Source of the DNA: Torymus aiolomorphi
Taxonomy: Eukaryota; Arthropoda; Insecta; Hymenoptera; Torymidae
Direction of reading: 5' to 3'
Length of the DNA: 64,000 bases
NCBI GenBank assembly: GCA_036365515.1
Contig: CM070876.1
Coordinates: 119,462,810-119,526,809 of the forward strand
Shown: positions 1-8,329 of the stretch, in pieces
How positions within the stretch are numbered: the stretch's first letter is position 1
How the letters are laid out: each line of letters opens with the position of its first letter
Made by a program: the position numbers and the translations under genes
The notes under the pieces: generated by a model
Database searches by the model: none
Told to the model about the DNA's origin: nothing
The model's input: the letters and a program-made list of their open reading frames with translations, nothing else

Positions 1-2
1 TT

Positions 3-352
3 CTAGTGCCTGTCAGTCCATAAGCCCAGGTAACGGATGCTATCCTGGAACTGTATCGTGTGGCCATCTCGTTCGAGTTTGGGATGCTTGAACTTTCTTC
101 TCTTTGTTACGAGAACAGCCTCGTTCTTCTCCTGGGCTAGTTTGAGGCCGTGTACTTTCATCCAGCGGCTGACTATGTCTAAAGTCTCGTTGCATTTCCA
201 CTCGAGTTCTTCTATAGTTGCAGCTACTGCCACCATGGCCACATCATCCGCGTATCCCACTAGATCACCTCTTTCACGTATCACGTCTTTAGGTAGTTTG
301 AACCGCAACAACCCGTCGGAATGTATGTTCCACATCATAGGGCTATCTACCG
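3..352 (-). pseudogene. R1-like reverse transcriptase, C-terminal part
   Basis: Minus-strand coding remnant downstream of the LINE insertion. It contains the RT catalytic box GYADDVAMVA and the following region 'KCNETLDIVSRWM', which is the thumb and linker region of R1-clade reverse transcriptases. The segment continues the RT domain encoded at 2506-3161. Residues GSVDSPMMWNIHSDGLL directly follow the ...GVAQ encoded at the far side of the insertion, matching the family pattern GVPQGSVLGPxLWN. The key Gly-Ser-Val-Leu-Gly-Pro stretch is degraded. The open frame runs off the window edge, so the 3' part of ORF2 is missing. Confidence 0.8.
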
Positions 353-357
353 ATCCT

Positions 358-2500
358 AAAAGGTCTAAAACCTTCTCACCAAAACATAAGATAAGACCAC
401 CATGGATTAGTGCCGAACTCATTCAACTCTACTGTAATCGTGACGCACTTCGACGGCACTACAGAAGGACGCTGGACAATATCTCTGAATAGACTAAGAC
501 AAGAATATCTCAACCTCGCTGCTCAAACAGAACGTCTCGCTGAACAAGCACGCTCTTCATACCTTCAAAGTAGAATCTTTGAAGCTTTACGAGGAAATAA
601 GAATATATGGAGAGAACTACGGTCTAGGACTCGTACCGACTGCAAAAGATGAACTGCATGGTTTCACACCAGATGAACTCAATGCCTACTTTGCTGGGGT
701 ATCCGTTACTCAGAGCGAATATGAGGAGGAGATGGAGAAAGTAGTAGTCTCAGCTCCAGAAGAGGGGTTTAACTTCAAGAAAGTCACACTTGCAGATGTG
801 ATCCTTACAATCTTGCACTTCTCGTCCCAGGCGGTCGGAGATGATGGTGTTTTACAGAGTGTGGTAGTCAAAGCACTTCCTACCATTGGTCCAATAGTTA
901 CTGACATGTTCAATTCATCCCTGTCTAGTGTCATTTTTCCGAGCTCTTGGAGGAAAGCACACCTGGTGCCTTTAAAAAAGACCGCAATACCATCGATGGT
1001 CTCGGATTTCCATCCGATAGCCCTGCTGAGTTTTCTCTCTAAAGTTCTGGAAAAAATTGTCCATACACAAATCTCTGAATATCTTGCATTGCACAAAATT
1101 CTTGATCCTTTACAGGCCGTCTTTAGAAAGTACCACAGCACTCAGGCCGCGCTTTTAAAAATAACTGAAGACATTCGTGCAGGCATCGACAGTAAAAAGA
1201 AACCTTTAACGATTCTTCTCCTCTTTGATTTTAGCAAAGCTTTTGATACAATTTCACATACTAAGCTCCTTCAAAAATTGTATAGGATGACGTTTTCCCG
1301 GACTGTACTCACCTGGTTCAAGTCTGACATTGTTGGAAGGGCACAGAGAGTAGTGTCACGAGCTTCTGGTCAGTCTGACTGGCTACATATCAATCTCGGT
1401 GTACCACAGGGCTCAGCCCTGGGACCTCTTTTGTTCAGTTTATATGTAAATGATCTATCCGATATTTTTAATTCTACCTGCTCAATAAATACTGCAAAAA
1501 CCATCAACCACATACTCATGGAAAACATAACGCGGCTCGAGGTTGCTGCACATGCCGTATCGACATGAGCTAAGGATTCAGGCCTTCGTCTCAATGTTAG
1601 GAAAGCGAAAGCAATTCTTTTTGGGACCGATTATAACGTTAGGGACTGTAACGATCTACAACTGCCTGGCATTGAGATGGCGAACGGAGTCCACGTGCCC
1701 TTTGTCGATATGATCACAAACCTCGGTGTTGTTATGGATTACAAACTATCTTGAAAATTGCACGTAGAGTATATTAAAAGTCGTGTAAATAGAGCGCTTT
1801 ATTAGTTTTCCTTAGTTTGCATGTGTGAGGTACGTTTATGGCGTTAGAAAGAATGATCACATCACCTCTCACAGACTCCGAATAGGTTGGGCAAGCGTCG
1901 ACGTGGTTCAACGCTGCTCCTACACAAAATAATTAGAATGGAACAACCGCCTTATCTTGCTGAATTATTTAAGAAGAACGAGAACAGGACTTCAGCGAGA
2001 GGTGCTGTGAGGGATATACAAGTTCCAGAGTCTCGCACAGACGCATATCTGTCTTTACTCTTTTCGTGTTCAAGGTGCGCAACTCTGGGACTCCATCCCT
2101 AGTAATATTAAGTTCCTGCCTTCATTTGGCAAATACAAGGTAGCTTTGCCTAGGCGCTTCTTACAATATATGTAGAGACCGATTAATTTTAAGTCTAAAA
2201 TACAAAGTACCTTATACTGTGACGAGCTTATATTATGTGATATATGATGTATAGACTGAATAACTATAAGATTAAGATAAAAAGTAACGGACAACTACAA
2301 CCTGTGATAGTGAATTTGAATCTCTTACTACATATGATTAATGTGATAATACTCAATAAAAAATAGAACAATAAATAATACTGGTAACTTCTGTAATAAC
2401 ATATAATAATACAATATACTGCGTACATATTTTGAAAACTGATGTACATATTTTGTAAACTCTTTTACGAATAAATAATATTCTATCTATCTATCTATCT
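358..2500 (+). mobile_element. 5'-truncated CR1/L2-like LINE inserted in the R1-like LINE
   Basis: A plus-strand LINE fragment of the same family as the element at 20065-24480 (opposite strand). It begins within the endonuclease-RT linker (KxKIRPPWISAEL, compare KKGRLPWIDAEL in the other copy) and so is 5' truncated. It runs through the RT, a decayed C-terminus, a 3' UTR (about 1600-2480) and a (TCTA)n tail. The five bases ATCCT occur at both ends (353-357 and 2501-2505). One copy of them completes the host R1-like reading frame, so they are the target-site duplication of target-primed reverse transcription. Confidence 0.8.
362..1567 (+). pseudogene. CR1/L2-like reverse transcriptase remnant
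   Basis: Open segments at 410-652 and 579-1568 overlap in different frames, so there is a frameshift near 580-650. Recognisable RT blocks are FPSSWRKAHLVPLKK (finger), LLLFDFSKAFDTISH (catalytic motif A, bases about 1214-1254) and GVPQGSALGPLLFSLYVND (about 1399-1455). The catalytic YADD motif expected about 20 residues later is missing: the sequence goes from YVNDLSDIF to unrelated residues, so the enzyme would be inactive. Further decayed coding is visible at 1569-2100. The closest relative in the window is the ORF2 at 20090-22790, which keeps the corresponding residues. Confidence 0.75.
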
Positions 2501-2504
2501 ATCC
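2482..2504 (+). repeat. (TCTA)n LINE 3' tail
   Basis: About five TCTA/CTAT units follow AATAAATAATAT at the 3' end of the inserted LINE. The same tail, in reverse orientation, marks the LINE 3'-UTR remnant at 41590, so it behaves as the family's 3'-terminal microsatellite and not as an independent repeat. Confidence 0.8.
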
Positions 2505-2505
2505 T

Positions 2506-3765
2506 TGAGCGACTCCTGCCATGATCTCAACTTTTGAGGTACCGCCGTCCGTTTCCATCATCAGAGTCCTGTCCTCTAAGTAGCTGTTAGCTCCCTCATT
2601 AGATATTCAGGGAGTCTCATGTTAAGGGCTTTACATATATGTTCCCAGTTGGCCGCGTTAAAGGCGTTTTTCACATCGAGTGTTACCACGACACAGAAGC
2701 CCCGGCTTCGGTTTCATGGAGAATGCTTTGTGTACTCTTTTCTGCACTTCCTGCACCGCGTGCAAAGTGTTCCACCCTGCACGGAATCTGTATTGCATCT
2801 CCGATAGCCCTTCGTTTTCCTGGTAGTCCAGTTTGCTCTGCACGCGATTGAGAATCGTTCTCTCATATAGCTTGCCCGTACAGTCGAGCATGCATAACGG
2901 CGTCCAAAAGGATGATGCCTTGAGATCCTTGGTTTTGCCCTTCGGTATGAGAACCAGTTTTTGGTGTTTCCATTGTTTCGGGAAATGACCTCTTCCCAGA
3001 CACGTGTTGAAATGGTCCAGGATGAGTTGAGGCTTTTCCTGAATAGTCGTCCTCAGAACTTCGTTGGGGATCCCGTCGGGTTCCGGGGACTTTCCGGAGT
3101 CCAGCCTCTTTGCAGCCAATTTTAGTTCGCTTATCTGGAACAGAGGTACCTGTAGTGCCACATCGCTCGGATAGCTCTCTGGGCGCTCCTTTTGGGAGGA
3201 GCACTTCTACATTCTTGAGTACAGTCGGTACATTTGTTGATGCACCTGATCCTTGACTTGTCTGGAGCTTCCGTATCACTAGGCGATAGGGCGTGCCACA
3301 TGGGTCTCGATCGACATCGGTGCATAGAGCTTTCCAGCATTGCCTCTTACTTAGCTTAATGGTGTTTTGGAGCTACTTTCTGGCGTCTTTATACCTATCC
3401 TCTTCCTCTTCTCGTTGTTCGGGGTGTTTTTTTTTTCACGCTCTTTGAGATTTCCTCCGTTGTTTTTTCCAGCAGTTCCTCAGTGCTCAGATTTCTTAGT
3501 TCCACCAGAAAGCAGGCCTTCGATTCTTGTGCTGTCTTCTCCGAGGTATGGATGCATCGCTCGCACGTCTCATTTCAGTTGTGTAATATCGCGGCAGATC
3601 GTCCTTTGTCCCGGTCTTGTCCACTCCTGGTGTTTCCGAGATGCATTCTGCAAAGGCGTCCCGGTTAAGACAGCCCATTCTTTGTTTTTGTCTCGTGGGG
3701 CATCACGTTTTCGGCTCTTTATCCTGAAGCAGACATATCGATGATCGCTGAGTGACTCTTCTTCC
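2506..3765 (-). pseudogene. R1-like ORF2: linker and N-terminal RT domain
   Basis: Reading down from 3765 the minus strand gives the end of the endonuclease (SLSDHRYVCF), the R1-typical linker (RRPAFWWN) and then RT finger motifs from 3161 (KRLDSGKSPEPDGIPNEVL, QKLVLIPKGK, CMLDCTGKLYERTILNRV, EMQYRFRAGWNTLHAV). It ends with VTLDVKNAFNAANWEHI (RT motif A) near 2660-2690 and GVAQ at 2506. At least two frameshifts separate the pieces. The next residues of the domain are found at 3-352 on the other side of the inserted LINE. Confidence 0.75.
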
Positions 3766-4330
3766 AATATTGTCCACTCGCGTAGGTGTTACCTTAGCAT
3801 TAGTCGAAGGAATGTCAGATCTAGTACCGATGACGACGCTCTTCTTTCGAATGTTGCCATTCCCGGTTGATTGATCACTATTAAGTCGAGTGAGGCCATC
3901 ATTTCATCTAAAAGTTGCCCTCTTCTGTCTTCCAGGTCTCCATTCCATGATCTAAATTTGGCGTTGAAGTCTTCTGCTACAATGATGAGTCCGTATCATT
4001 GTCTTACGCTGCCCTTCAAGTCGTCCAAGTCTGCCTGAAACGTCTCAAGCGATGCGTTCGGCGAGTAGTAGCAGCTGTAAACTGCAGCGCCATCCAGTAC
4101 GCATAGTATGTATCCATTTCCTCTCTCTACTGACAATGAGTTTACTTGCGTGTTGGCTCACTCTCTTCTCGTACTCTGGTAATAACCCAGCCGATCCTTA
4201 CCTTCCCGCTCTTGATGATGTCCAGTGCATTCGCATGTGGTATCGTTACGATTTCTATCTGCGTGCCGTCATACGTGGGGTGCATTGCCTTGATCTTTAG
4301 CGCTTCTACTGGAACTCTAGCAATTCCAAA
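3735..4330 (-). pseudogene. R1-like ORF2: APE-type endonuclease remnant
   Basis: Minus-strand translation shows broken blocks of an apurinic/apyrimidinic-type endonuclease: an N-A-K-F-R-S-W stretch (3940-3970), LDEMMASLDLIVINQPG (about 3855-3915), a TSDLT-like block and the C-terminal SDHRY. This domain nicks target DNA in R1-clade elements. The blocks lie in different frames with intervening stops, so it is inactive. Exact ends cannot be set by eye. Confidence 0.6.
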
Positions 4331-5232
4331 AAGCGCCTTTTGTACTTCGCCCTCGGTTATGTCCAGGTTCTTGGCGTTGCTGCATCTCTGCAGCTGTCCA
4401 GTCTTGGTTTACCTGATTTTGTTGACATTTTCGGCGACTTGCTGCTTGTCCACTCTGCCCATCATTAGTTTGAGAACACTGGCGAAAGTCGTATTTGGAT
4501 CCTTTCTCCTAACCAGTATTGCGTCTGGTTTCGCTCTCGTTCTCACAGAATTCTTCATCTCGTGCTTGCGTTTTTTCCTCCTGCTCCTTTTTGTGCCGAC
4601 CTCGCAGTCGAATTCTGCGTTAGAACTAGCTCCTGGTGTCAGCGGTGGAGGTATTGGGCTGTTAGGGTTCACCTCTCCAGTTCTCTGGAACTGGGACTGC
4701 AGGGAGGCTTCTTTGTCACCTCTCCGCCTCTTGATTGTTACTACGGATGAGGGCGATCTTTTCTTTCTTTTTCCCTCTGGTACTGTAGTCTGTACCGAGA
4801 CATCTGAGCACTGTGGAGTTCGGTCTTGTTCAGAAGTATTAGACCGAAGCTCGAGTTGATCTTGCTATTTGCTTCTTTAGCGCTGCTTAGTCGTCTCATC
4901 AAGGACATTACTTTCTGCAGATCCTCTTTGATGCACTTGTGGATGTTACGTGCCTTACCGACCGCTGAGTCCATCTTGTCTAGATTCACTTGAATCTTTC
5001 CTAGTAGCTCATCTTCCTTCGACTCTACTCCCTAAATGTTTTTCCAGGTGTCAAGTACTCTATTTTTTGTAGCTAGGGCTTTGCTTGTAGCGAGTGATTG
5101 GCCTCCTCCATATCCGAATCGGAGACCTGCAGTGGCCATCGGATCTACTATACCCCGATCGGAACCACCGAGAGGACTTCCGTTGTCCAGGTTACCCCCA
5201 TGGATAGTCGATTCCGTGAAATTATCACCCAT
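4331..5232 (-). pseudogene. R1-like ORF1 (gag-like) remnant
   Basis: Minus-strand fragments from the start codon context at 5232 (MGDNFTESTIHGGN) through a glycine-rich N-terminus, a helical/coiled segment (4741-4989, rich in Lys/Glu/Ser) and a basic Pro-rich segment (4409-4672, with KRSRRKKRKHE, a plausible nuclear-localisation patch). The C-terminal CCHC knuckles usual for R1-clade ORF1 are not clearly visible, perhaps lost to decay. Position directly upstream of the endonuclease supports the call. The pieces are in different frames. Confidence 0.55.
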
Positions 5233-5376
5233 ATTTTGTTTTATTTCGGGGTTCCTTTCCCTAGTTAGTTTTGGTCCACCTCGGGTATTTTATTTCCCCG
5301 GTGCCCTTCATATCTGATGAGCTTTCCCCTCTCCGCCGCCTGGGGAGGCGCCTGATGTGAGACTAGCAACTCGACA

Positions 5377-5487
5377 CAGGGTGTGTATGTGTGTGTGTGT
5401 GTGTATGGGGCTGTGTATGTGGGTGGGTGGGAGTATATATGTGCGTGCGTGCGTGCGTGCGTGCGTGCGTGTGTGTGTGTGTGTGCA
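5377..5487. repeat. Compound (TG)n / (TGCG)n microsatellite
   Basis: Alternating purine-pyrimidine run with TGTG, GGGTGGGTGG and about eight TGCG units. It has Z-DNA-forming composition but there is no sign of function. It lies just outside the 5' end of the R1-like LINE. Confidence 0.95.
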
Positions 5488-6214
5488 TCCGGAACCGAAT
5501 AAGATGAGAAATATTTTATTTAATTCTGCGACTTGAACCCTAGAACTGGTTGCCGTCGGATGCTACTTCTACGACAAGCACCTAGGGTTGTTGCGCTTCG
5601 GATTCCTGCACTGAAGATACGTCAACAGAAGAATTGTACCAAAACACACAACCGTTGGCTATAGAAAAGCTTATTCGGCACTATACTCCGAGTTAGTAGA
5701 CATACTCATCAGTTTTGGTAGAAATTTTACATCACGAGGTATAATCATAGCGCCAACACCAGCACGCAGTAACGTTCCTCGAGCTCGGTTGCTCGGGTTT
5801 GGTGTAATTATTCTACCAAAACTGGCGCATCGATTGTGTGAGAATGTATGGAATTGTACAATTTTACTATATCTTTTTAAAATATTAAAAGTGATTCAAT
5901 AGCTTTTGGAGGTCATCATTCAAAATTTATAATGTGCTTATTAAAAATCTAGTTGTTTTAATGAGTTGCGCTCGAGAAGTAATTTTATGAAGTCGTTTAA
6001 ATTTAAACTATAAGTGGTACACATACATGTAATAAATCAAAGATTGTATTTTTAATAAAGAATTTGAATTACTACAAAAATTTTTTTTTTGAAAAATGAG
6101 TAACGCAACTTTCTAGATTTTTTATTTTAATTGTATTGAAGGGACATTTCTGAATTAAAGTTTTTCTATATAAATATGATGTAAAATAATGTACTGTGCT
6201 AGTCTTAATGGATA
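5488..6214. other. No gene recognised; contains a spaced inverted repeat
   Basis: No convincing ORF. The 14-base arms CAGTTTTGGTAGAA (5710-5723) and TTCTACCAAAACTG (5811-5824) form an inverted repeat around ~87 bases that include CGAGCTCG. It may be a small MITE remnant. The rest is AT-rich and probably intronic or intergenic relative to the HERPUD-like exon. Confidence 0.5.
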
Positions 6215-6304
6215 TTTTTCAAGGTTACCAAGCCGAGAAGTGGTCAGATTAATTGTTAATTAACAATTAACCTGGCCATTTCTCGGCCTGGTAACCTTGA
6301 AAAA
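6215..6304. repeat. 90-bp near-perfect palindrome
   Basis: Arms 6215-6259 and 6260-6304 are reverse complements with a few mismatches (for example CCAAGCCGAG against CTCGGCCTGG). The centre is AATTGTTAATTAACAATT with no spacer. The right arm ends in the A of an ATG that opens the ORF at 6304. Such structures arise from fold-back transposons or replication errors. Confidence 0.9.
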
Positions 6305-6675
6305 TGGATTCAGCATATCAAAATACATACAGTAACACCAAGTTACCGAAGGGAACTAAAAAGTACACAGGACTACCTCCTGGCGCCCGGACTATGTTGC
6401 ATACAGAACTGTTGGGCTCAGAGCGAAAATGGGTTAAGTTTTATGCTTATATACACAACTTAACCCGTTTTGGCTCAGAGCTCCTCGACAGTATTCCCGA
6501 CTCAACTGTAGCTACTATGTTGACTTGGAAAGTGGATTTAACGAAAAAAGCGGAAAAAAGAGAAATTCAGAGGAATTTAAAAATTATTTTTTGCGAGAAT
6601 AAATTACGTTTTTTCCATAAATTAACTTTATTTTCGTATTTGCTGGATTTATTTAAAACTATTATTGTTTTATAA
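6304..6675 (+). CDS. Unidentified ORF, 123 aa
   Basis: The open frame starts with ATG at the last base of the palindrome and encodes a product whose C-terminal third is hydrophobic (LRFFHKLTLFSYLLDLF). I do not recognise a domain. Residues GSE...GSE come from a 10-bp direct duplication around a 47-bp palindromic insertion (6425-6471) that keeps the frame. It lies upstream of the HERPUD-like exon but shows no similarity to that family. It may be a chance frame in an intron or part of a mobile element. Coding status is uncertain. Confidence 0.25.
   Translation: MDSAYQNTYSNTKLPKGTKKYTGLPPGARTMLHTELLGSERKWVKFYAYIHNLTRFGSELLDSIPDSTVATMLTWKVDLTKKAEKREIQRNLKIIFCENKLRFFHKLTLFSYLLDLFKTIIVL
6415..6481. 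repeat. 47-bp palindromic insertion with 10-bp direct repeats
   Basis: GGCTCAGAGC occurs at 6415-6424 and 6472-6481. Between them lies 47 bp with inverted ends AAAATGGGTTAAGTT and AACTTAACCCGTTTT. This looks like a tiny mobile insertion with target duplication; 57 bp were added in total, a multiple of three. Confidence 0.7.
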
Positions 6676-6902
6676 ACACACAAATTACTTATGCTCGAAG
6701 GCTGCTTTTAAAATGCTTATTGATCACTTTATTTCTTAATCCAACTCATTCAATAAATTTTTACATCATTATAAAAGGTAATACAAAACATGCATTTGAG
6801 CTCACTGAGCGTTTGGTAGCGGATAATTTCCGATAATGTATATTATTCATTAACTTGATGATTATATAGTAATAATTTAAATTTTTATTAAACTTGTTTT
6901 AG

Positions 6903-7170
6903 GTATCATAATGGATTTTTTAGAACGTACCCAGTGTTATTAGCAGATAATAATAATGCTAATATAGATAATTATAATGAGATTCCGGAAAATGAGAACC
7001 GTGTACCAGTAGATCGTGCCTTCGAGAATCAACAAGAAAATCAAAATGAACCTCCTATAAGAATGCATCGTATTAATGAGGAAGAAAGGCCTGGGGCATT
7101 GGCATTTACGTGGATATTTTTCAGTTCTTTTTTTGCCTCGCTCGTTCCAGATCAACCTAATATTGTGTGA
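6903..7170 (+). CDS. Herpud: HERPUD-like protein, last exon (partial gene)
   Basis: HERPUD (HERP) proteins are ER-membrane, ubiquitin-like-domain proteins of ER-associated degradation, induced by unfolded-protein stress. After a splice acceptor (TTGTTTTAG, AG at 6901-6902) the frame encodes YHNGFFRTYPV, an Asn/Glu/Pro-rich acidic linker and a C-terminal block with the W-x-F-x-x-FFASL-x-P pattern (TWIFFSSFFASLVPDQPN). This matches, from memory of the family, the cytosolic tail after the membrane segments (HHxGWFPF...) and the conserved FFASLLPE C-terminus of animal HERPUD1. G6903 completes a codon begun in the previous exon. Upstream exons (ubiquitin-like domain, membrane segments) are not found between 1 and 6900; they may lie before the window beyond a TE-filled intron, or be lost. 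The similarity is short, so identity is probable and not certain. Confidence 0.6.
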
Positions 7171-7310
7171 TGTTAATATAAAAATAAAAAAAATTTTCTT
7201 GTATATTAATGTCTGTTATCAAAACAACATTATTTTGTTGTAATCTGTTATAATTTTCTTTTATCTTCTATAATCTTACTATACTAAAAAGACAAATTAT
7301 GATCATGTTC

Positions 7311-7316
7311 AATAAA
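7311..7316 (+). promoter_or_regulatory. Candidate poly(A) signal of the HERPUD-like gene
   Basis: AATAAA lies 141 bases after the stop codon, just before gypsy-LTR and LINE remnants. An earlier AATAAA at 7183-7188 is an alternative. Confidence 0.45.
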
Positions 7317-7341
7317 ATTATCACTATTATTATATATATTA

Positions 7342-7425
7342 TGACGGAAAATCATTCTCCGTCACGTTCCTCTTTCCCGGTATATTCCCTGTACTAATTC
7401 CTTTAAGATGTTACAGGTGCAGACG
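7342..7425 (+). repeat. Gypsy LTR fragment (5' part)
   Basis: TGACGGAAAATCATTCTCCG and the following ~80 bases match the start of the LTR at 30378-30460, including the shared CTAATTCCTTTAAGATGTTA and CAGGTGCAGACGA. It ends abruptly at the LINE 3'-UTR remnant that follows, so it is a partial LTR. Confidence 0.7.
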
Positions 7426-7860
7426 AAACAATTTTCAAATATAACACAAAATTGCGCTTAAATTTAAAAAAAAAAAAGAGAAAAAATATTGCACGTGATA
7501 TCACAGTCACACTTAAAAACTAGGTAATACTATATCTCACAGTAAGTCAAGTCACGCAGAGTGATATCGCATATGAGAATACTGAAAAATAATACGAATA
7601 ATATCATACATAAAATACGTGTAACATATATCAAATACAGTTTAAAAATACAAGAAAACGCACATAATACAATAAACGATTAAAAAATGACACAGTAACA
7701 CATACTCTCTGAACGCACAGGCACTCTCCCGTTCATCCCTTAAATACATTCATACTTTAAAATCATGTATATGGGACGAAACAGGGCACATATAAATAAA
7801 AGACGCTTAATCGAGGTCAGGTAGGTCAGGCCTCTTCACTCTTCAAAAATCAAATTGATA
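7426..7860 (-). repeat. LINE 3'-UTR remnant (GATATCACAGTCA-bearing)
   Basis: Closely matches 25140-25392 (shared ATTTTCAAATATAACACAAA, ATTGCACGTGATATCACAGT, ATACTGAAAAATAATACGAA) and shows looser similarity to 18960-19300, which lies downstream of CR1/L2-like ORF2 remnants on the minus strand. It is read as the 3' UTR of a 5'-truncated element of that group. No coding part remains. Confidence 0.55.
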
Positions 7861-7879
7861 ATAGCAGTAAAAGGTAGAT

Positions 7880-7940
7880 TTTTCTTCTAATTTTTGACGT
7901 GTCTGCAGCTTATGGCCAATCTTCTACCAAGGTCAAAAGG
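7880..7940 (-). mobile_element. PLE2 left 3' terminus (separated by PLE1 array)
   Basis: TGACGTGTCTGCAGCTTATG and the next 25 bases are the reverse complement of 18828-18872 at the other end of PLE2. This piece is the outer 3' tip of the minus-strand half of PLE2, cut off from the rest (16110 onward) by the PLE1 array. Confidence 0.75.
7929..7940. repeat. Target-site duplication of the PLE1 array, left copy
   Basis: AAGGTCAAAAGG is identical to 16098-16109. Variable-length target duplications of this size fit Penelope-like element integration. Confidence 0.8.
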
Positions 7941-8181
7941 TTTTATCATTAAAAATATTACTTATGTCGACTGCAATTTAATATCAACTGATAAGAATTT
8001 TTCCATCGGTCTTACAGTCTTACAAATTAAATTAAAATAATATTAAAATAATTAATATTTATGGCAGTCAGATTGCCCTTGTTTATAATCACCCCCGCAG
8101 AATCTGAAATAAAAACTTAATTAAAACCTGGAAAAAACTTTGTTAGCAAAGGACGATCTGACTGCCCACCACCACCACATT

Positions 8182-8221
8182 GTCCGACGTTTCGAGCCTG
8201 CTCCGGCTCCTCCTCAGGGAC
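8182..8221 (-). ncRNA. Hammerhead-ribozyme-like motif, PLE1 copy A
   Basis: Minus-strand copy of the motif described in full for copy C (15864-15903): stem GTCC/GGAC, core CTGAGGA, hairpin GAGCC/GGCTC, core GAAAC and cleavage triplet GTC. Sequence is identical in the core to copies B and C. Confidence 0.6.
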
Positions 8222-8329
8222 TGAAATAAAACCCGCGATACACCTCCTTATATACCATGCACCCATACCCCCTTCTTTTCTCTTACCCCACCACCCTCCA
8301 CATTCCCCTCTCCAACTTGCCATTCTCAC

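Larger units (their letters stand above)
1..5345 (-). mobile_element. R1-like LINE, decayed and interrupted
   Basis: A minus-strand non-LTR retrotransposon reads from about 5345 (5' end) down past base 1, where its 3' end lies outside the window. In order it shows a 5' leader (5233-5345), ORF1/gag remnants, an APE-type endonuclease, a linker rich in Arg/Trp, and a reverse transcriptase ending with YADD near 240-257. Motifs such as SDHRY, RRPAFWW and KSPxPDGIPNEVL are typical of the R1/TRAS clade. Frameshifts and stops are frequent, so it is dead. A second LINE occupies 358-2500. Removing that insertion restores the reverse-transcriptase reading frame. The R1-like assignment is inferred from motifs; insertion into 28S rDNA is not seen. 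Confidence 0.8.

Noticed and set aside
2619..2851. Plus-strand frames over the R1-like RT
   Set aside because: Antisense of RT motifs that read clearly on the minus strand.
8117..8329. A 70-codon frame following the PLE1 stop codon, identical or nearly so in all three copies (also 10987-11199 and 15756-15968)
   Set aside because: It covers the ribozyme-like motif and 3' end. Conservation reflects recent copying and RNA structure. It would need readthrough, and its product is low complexity.
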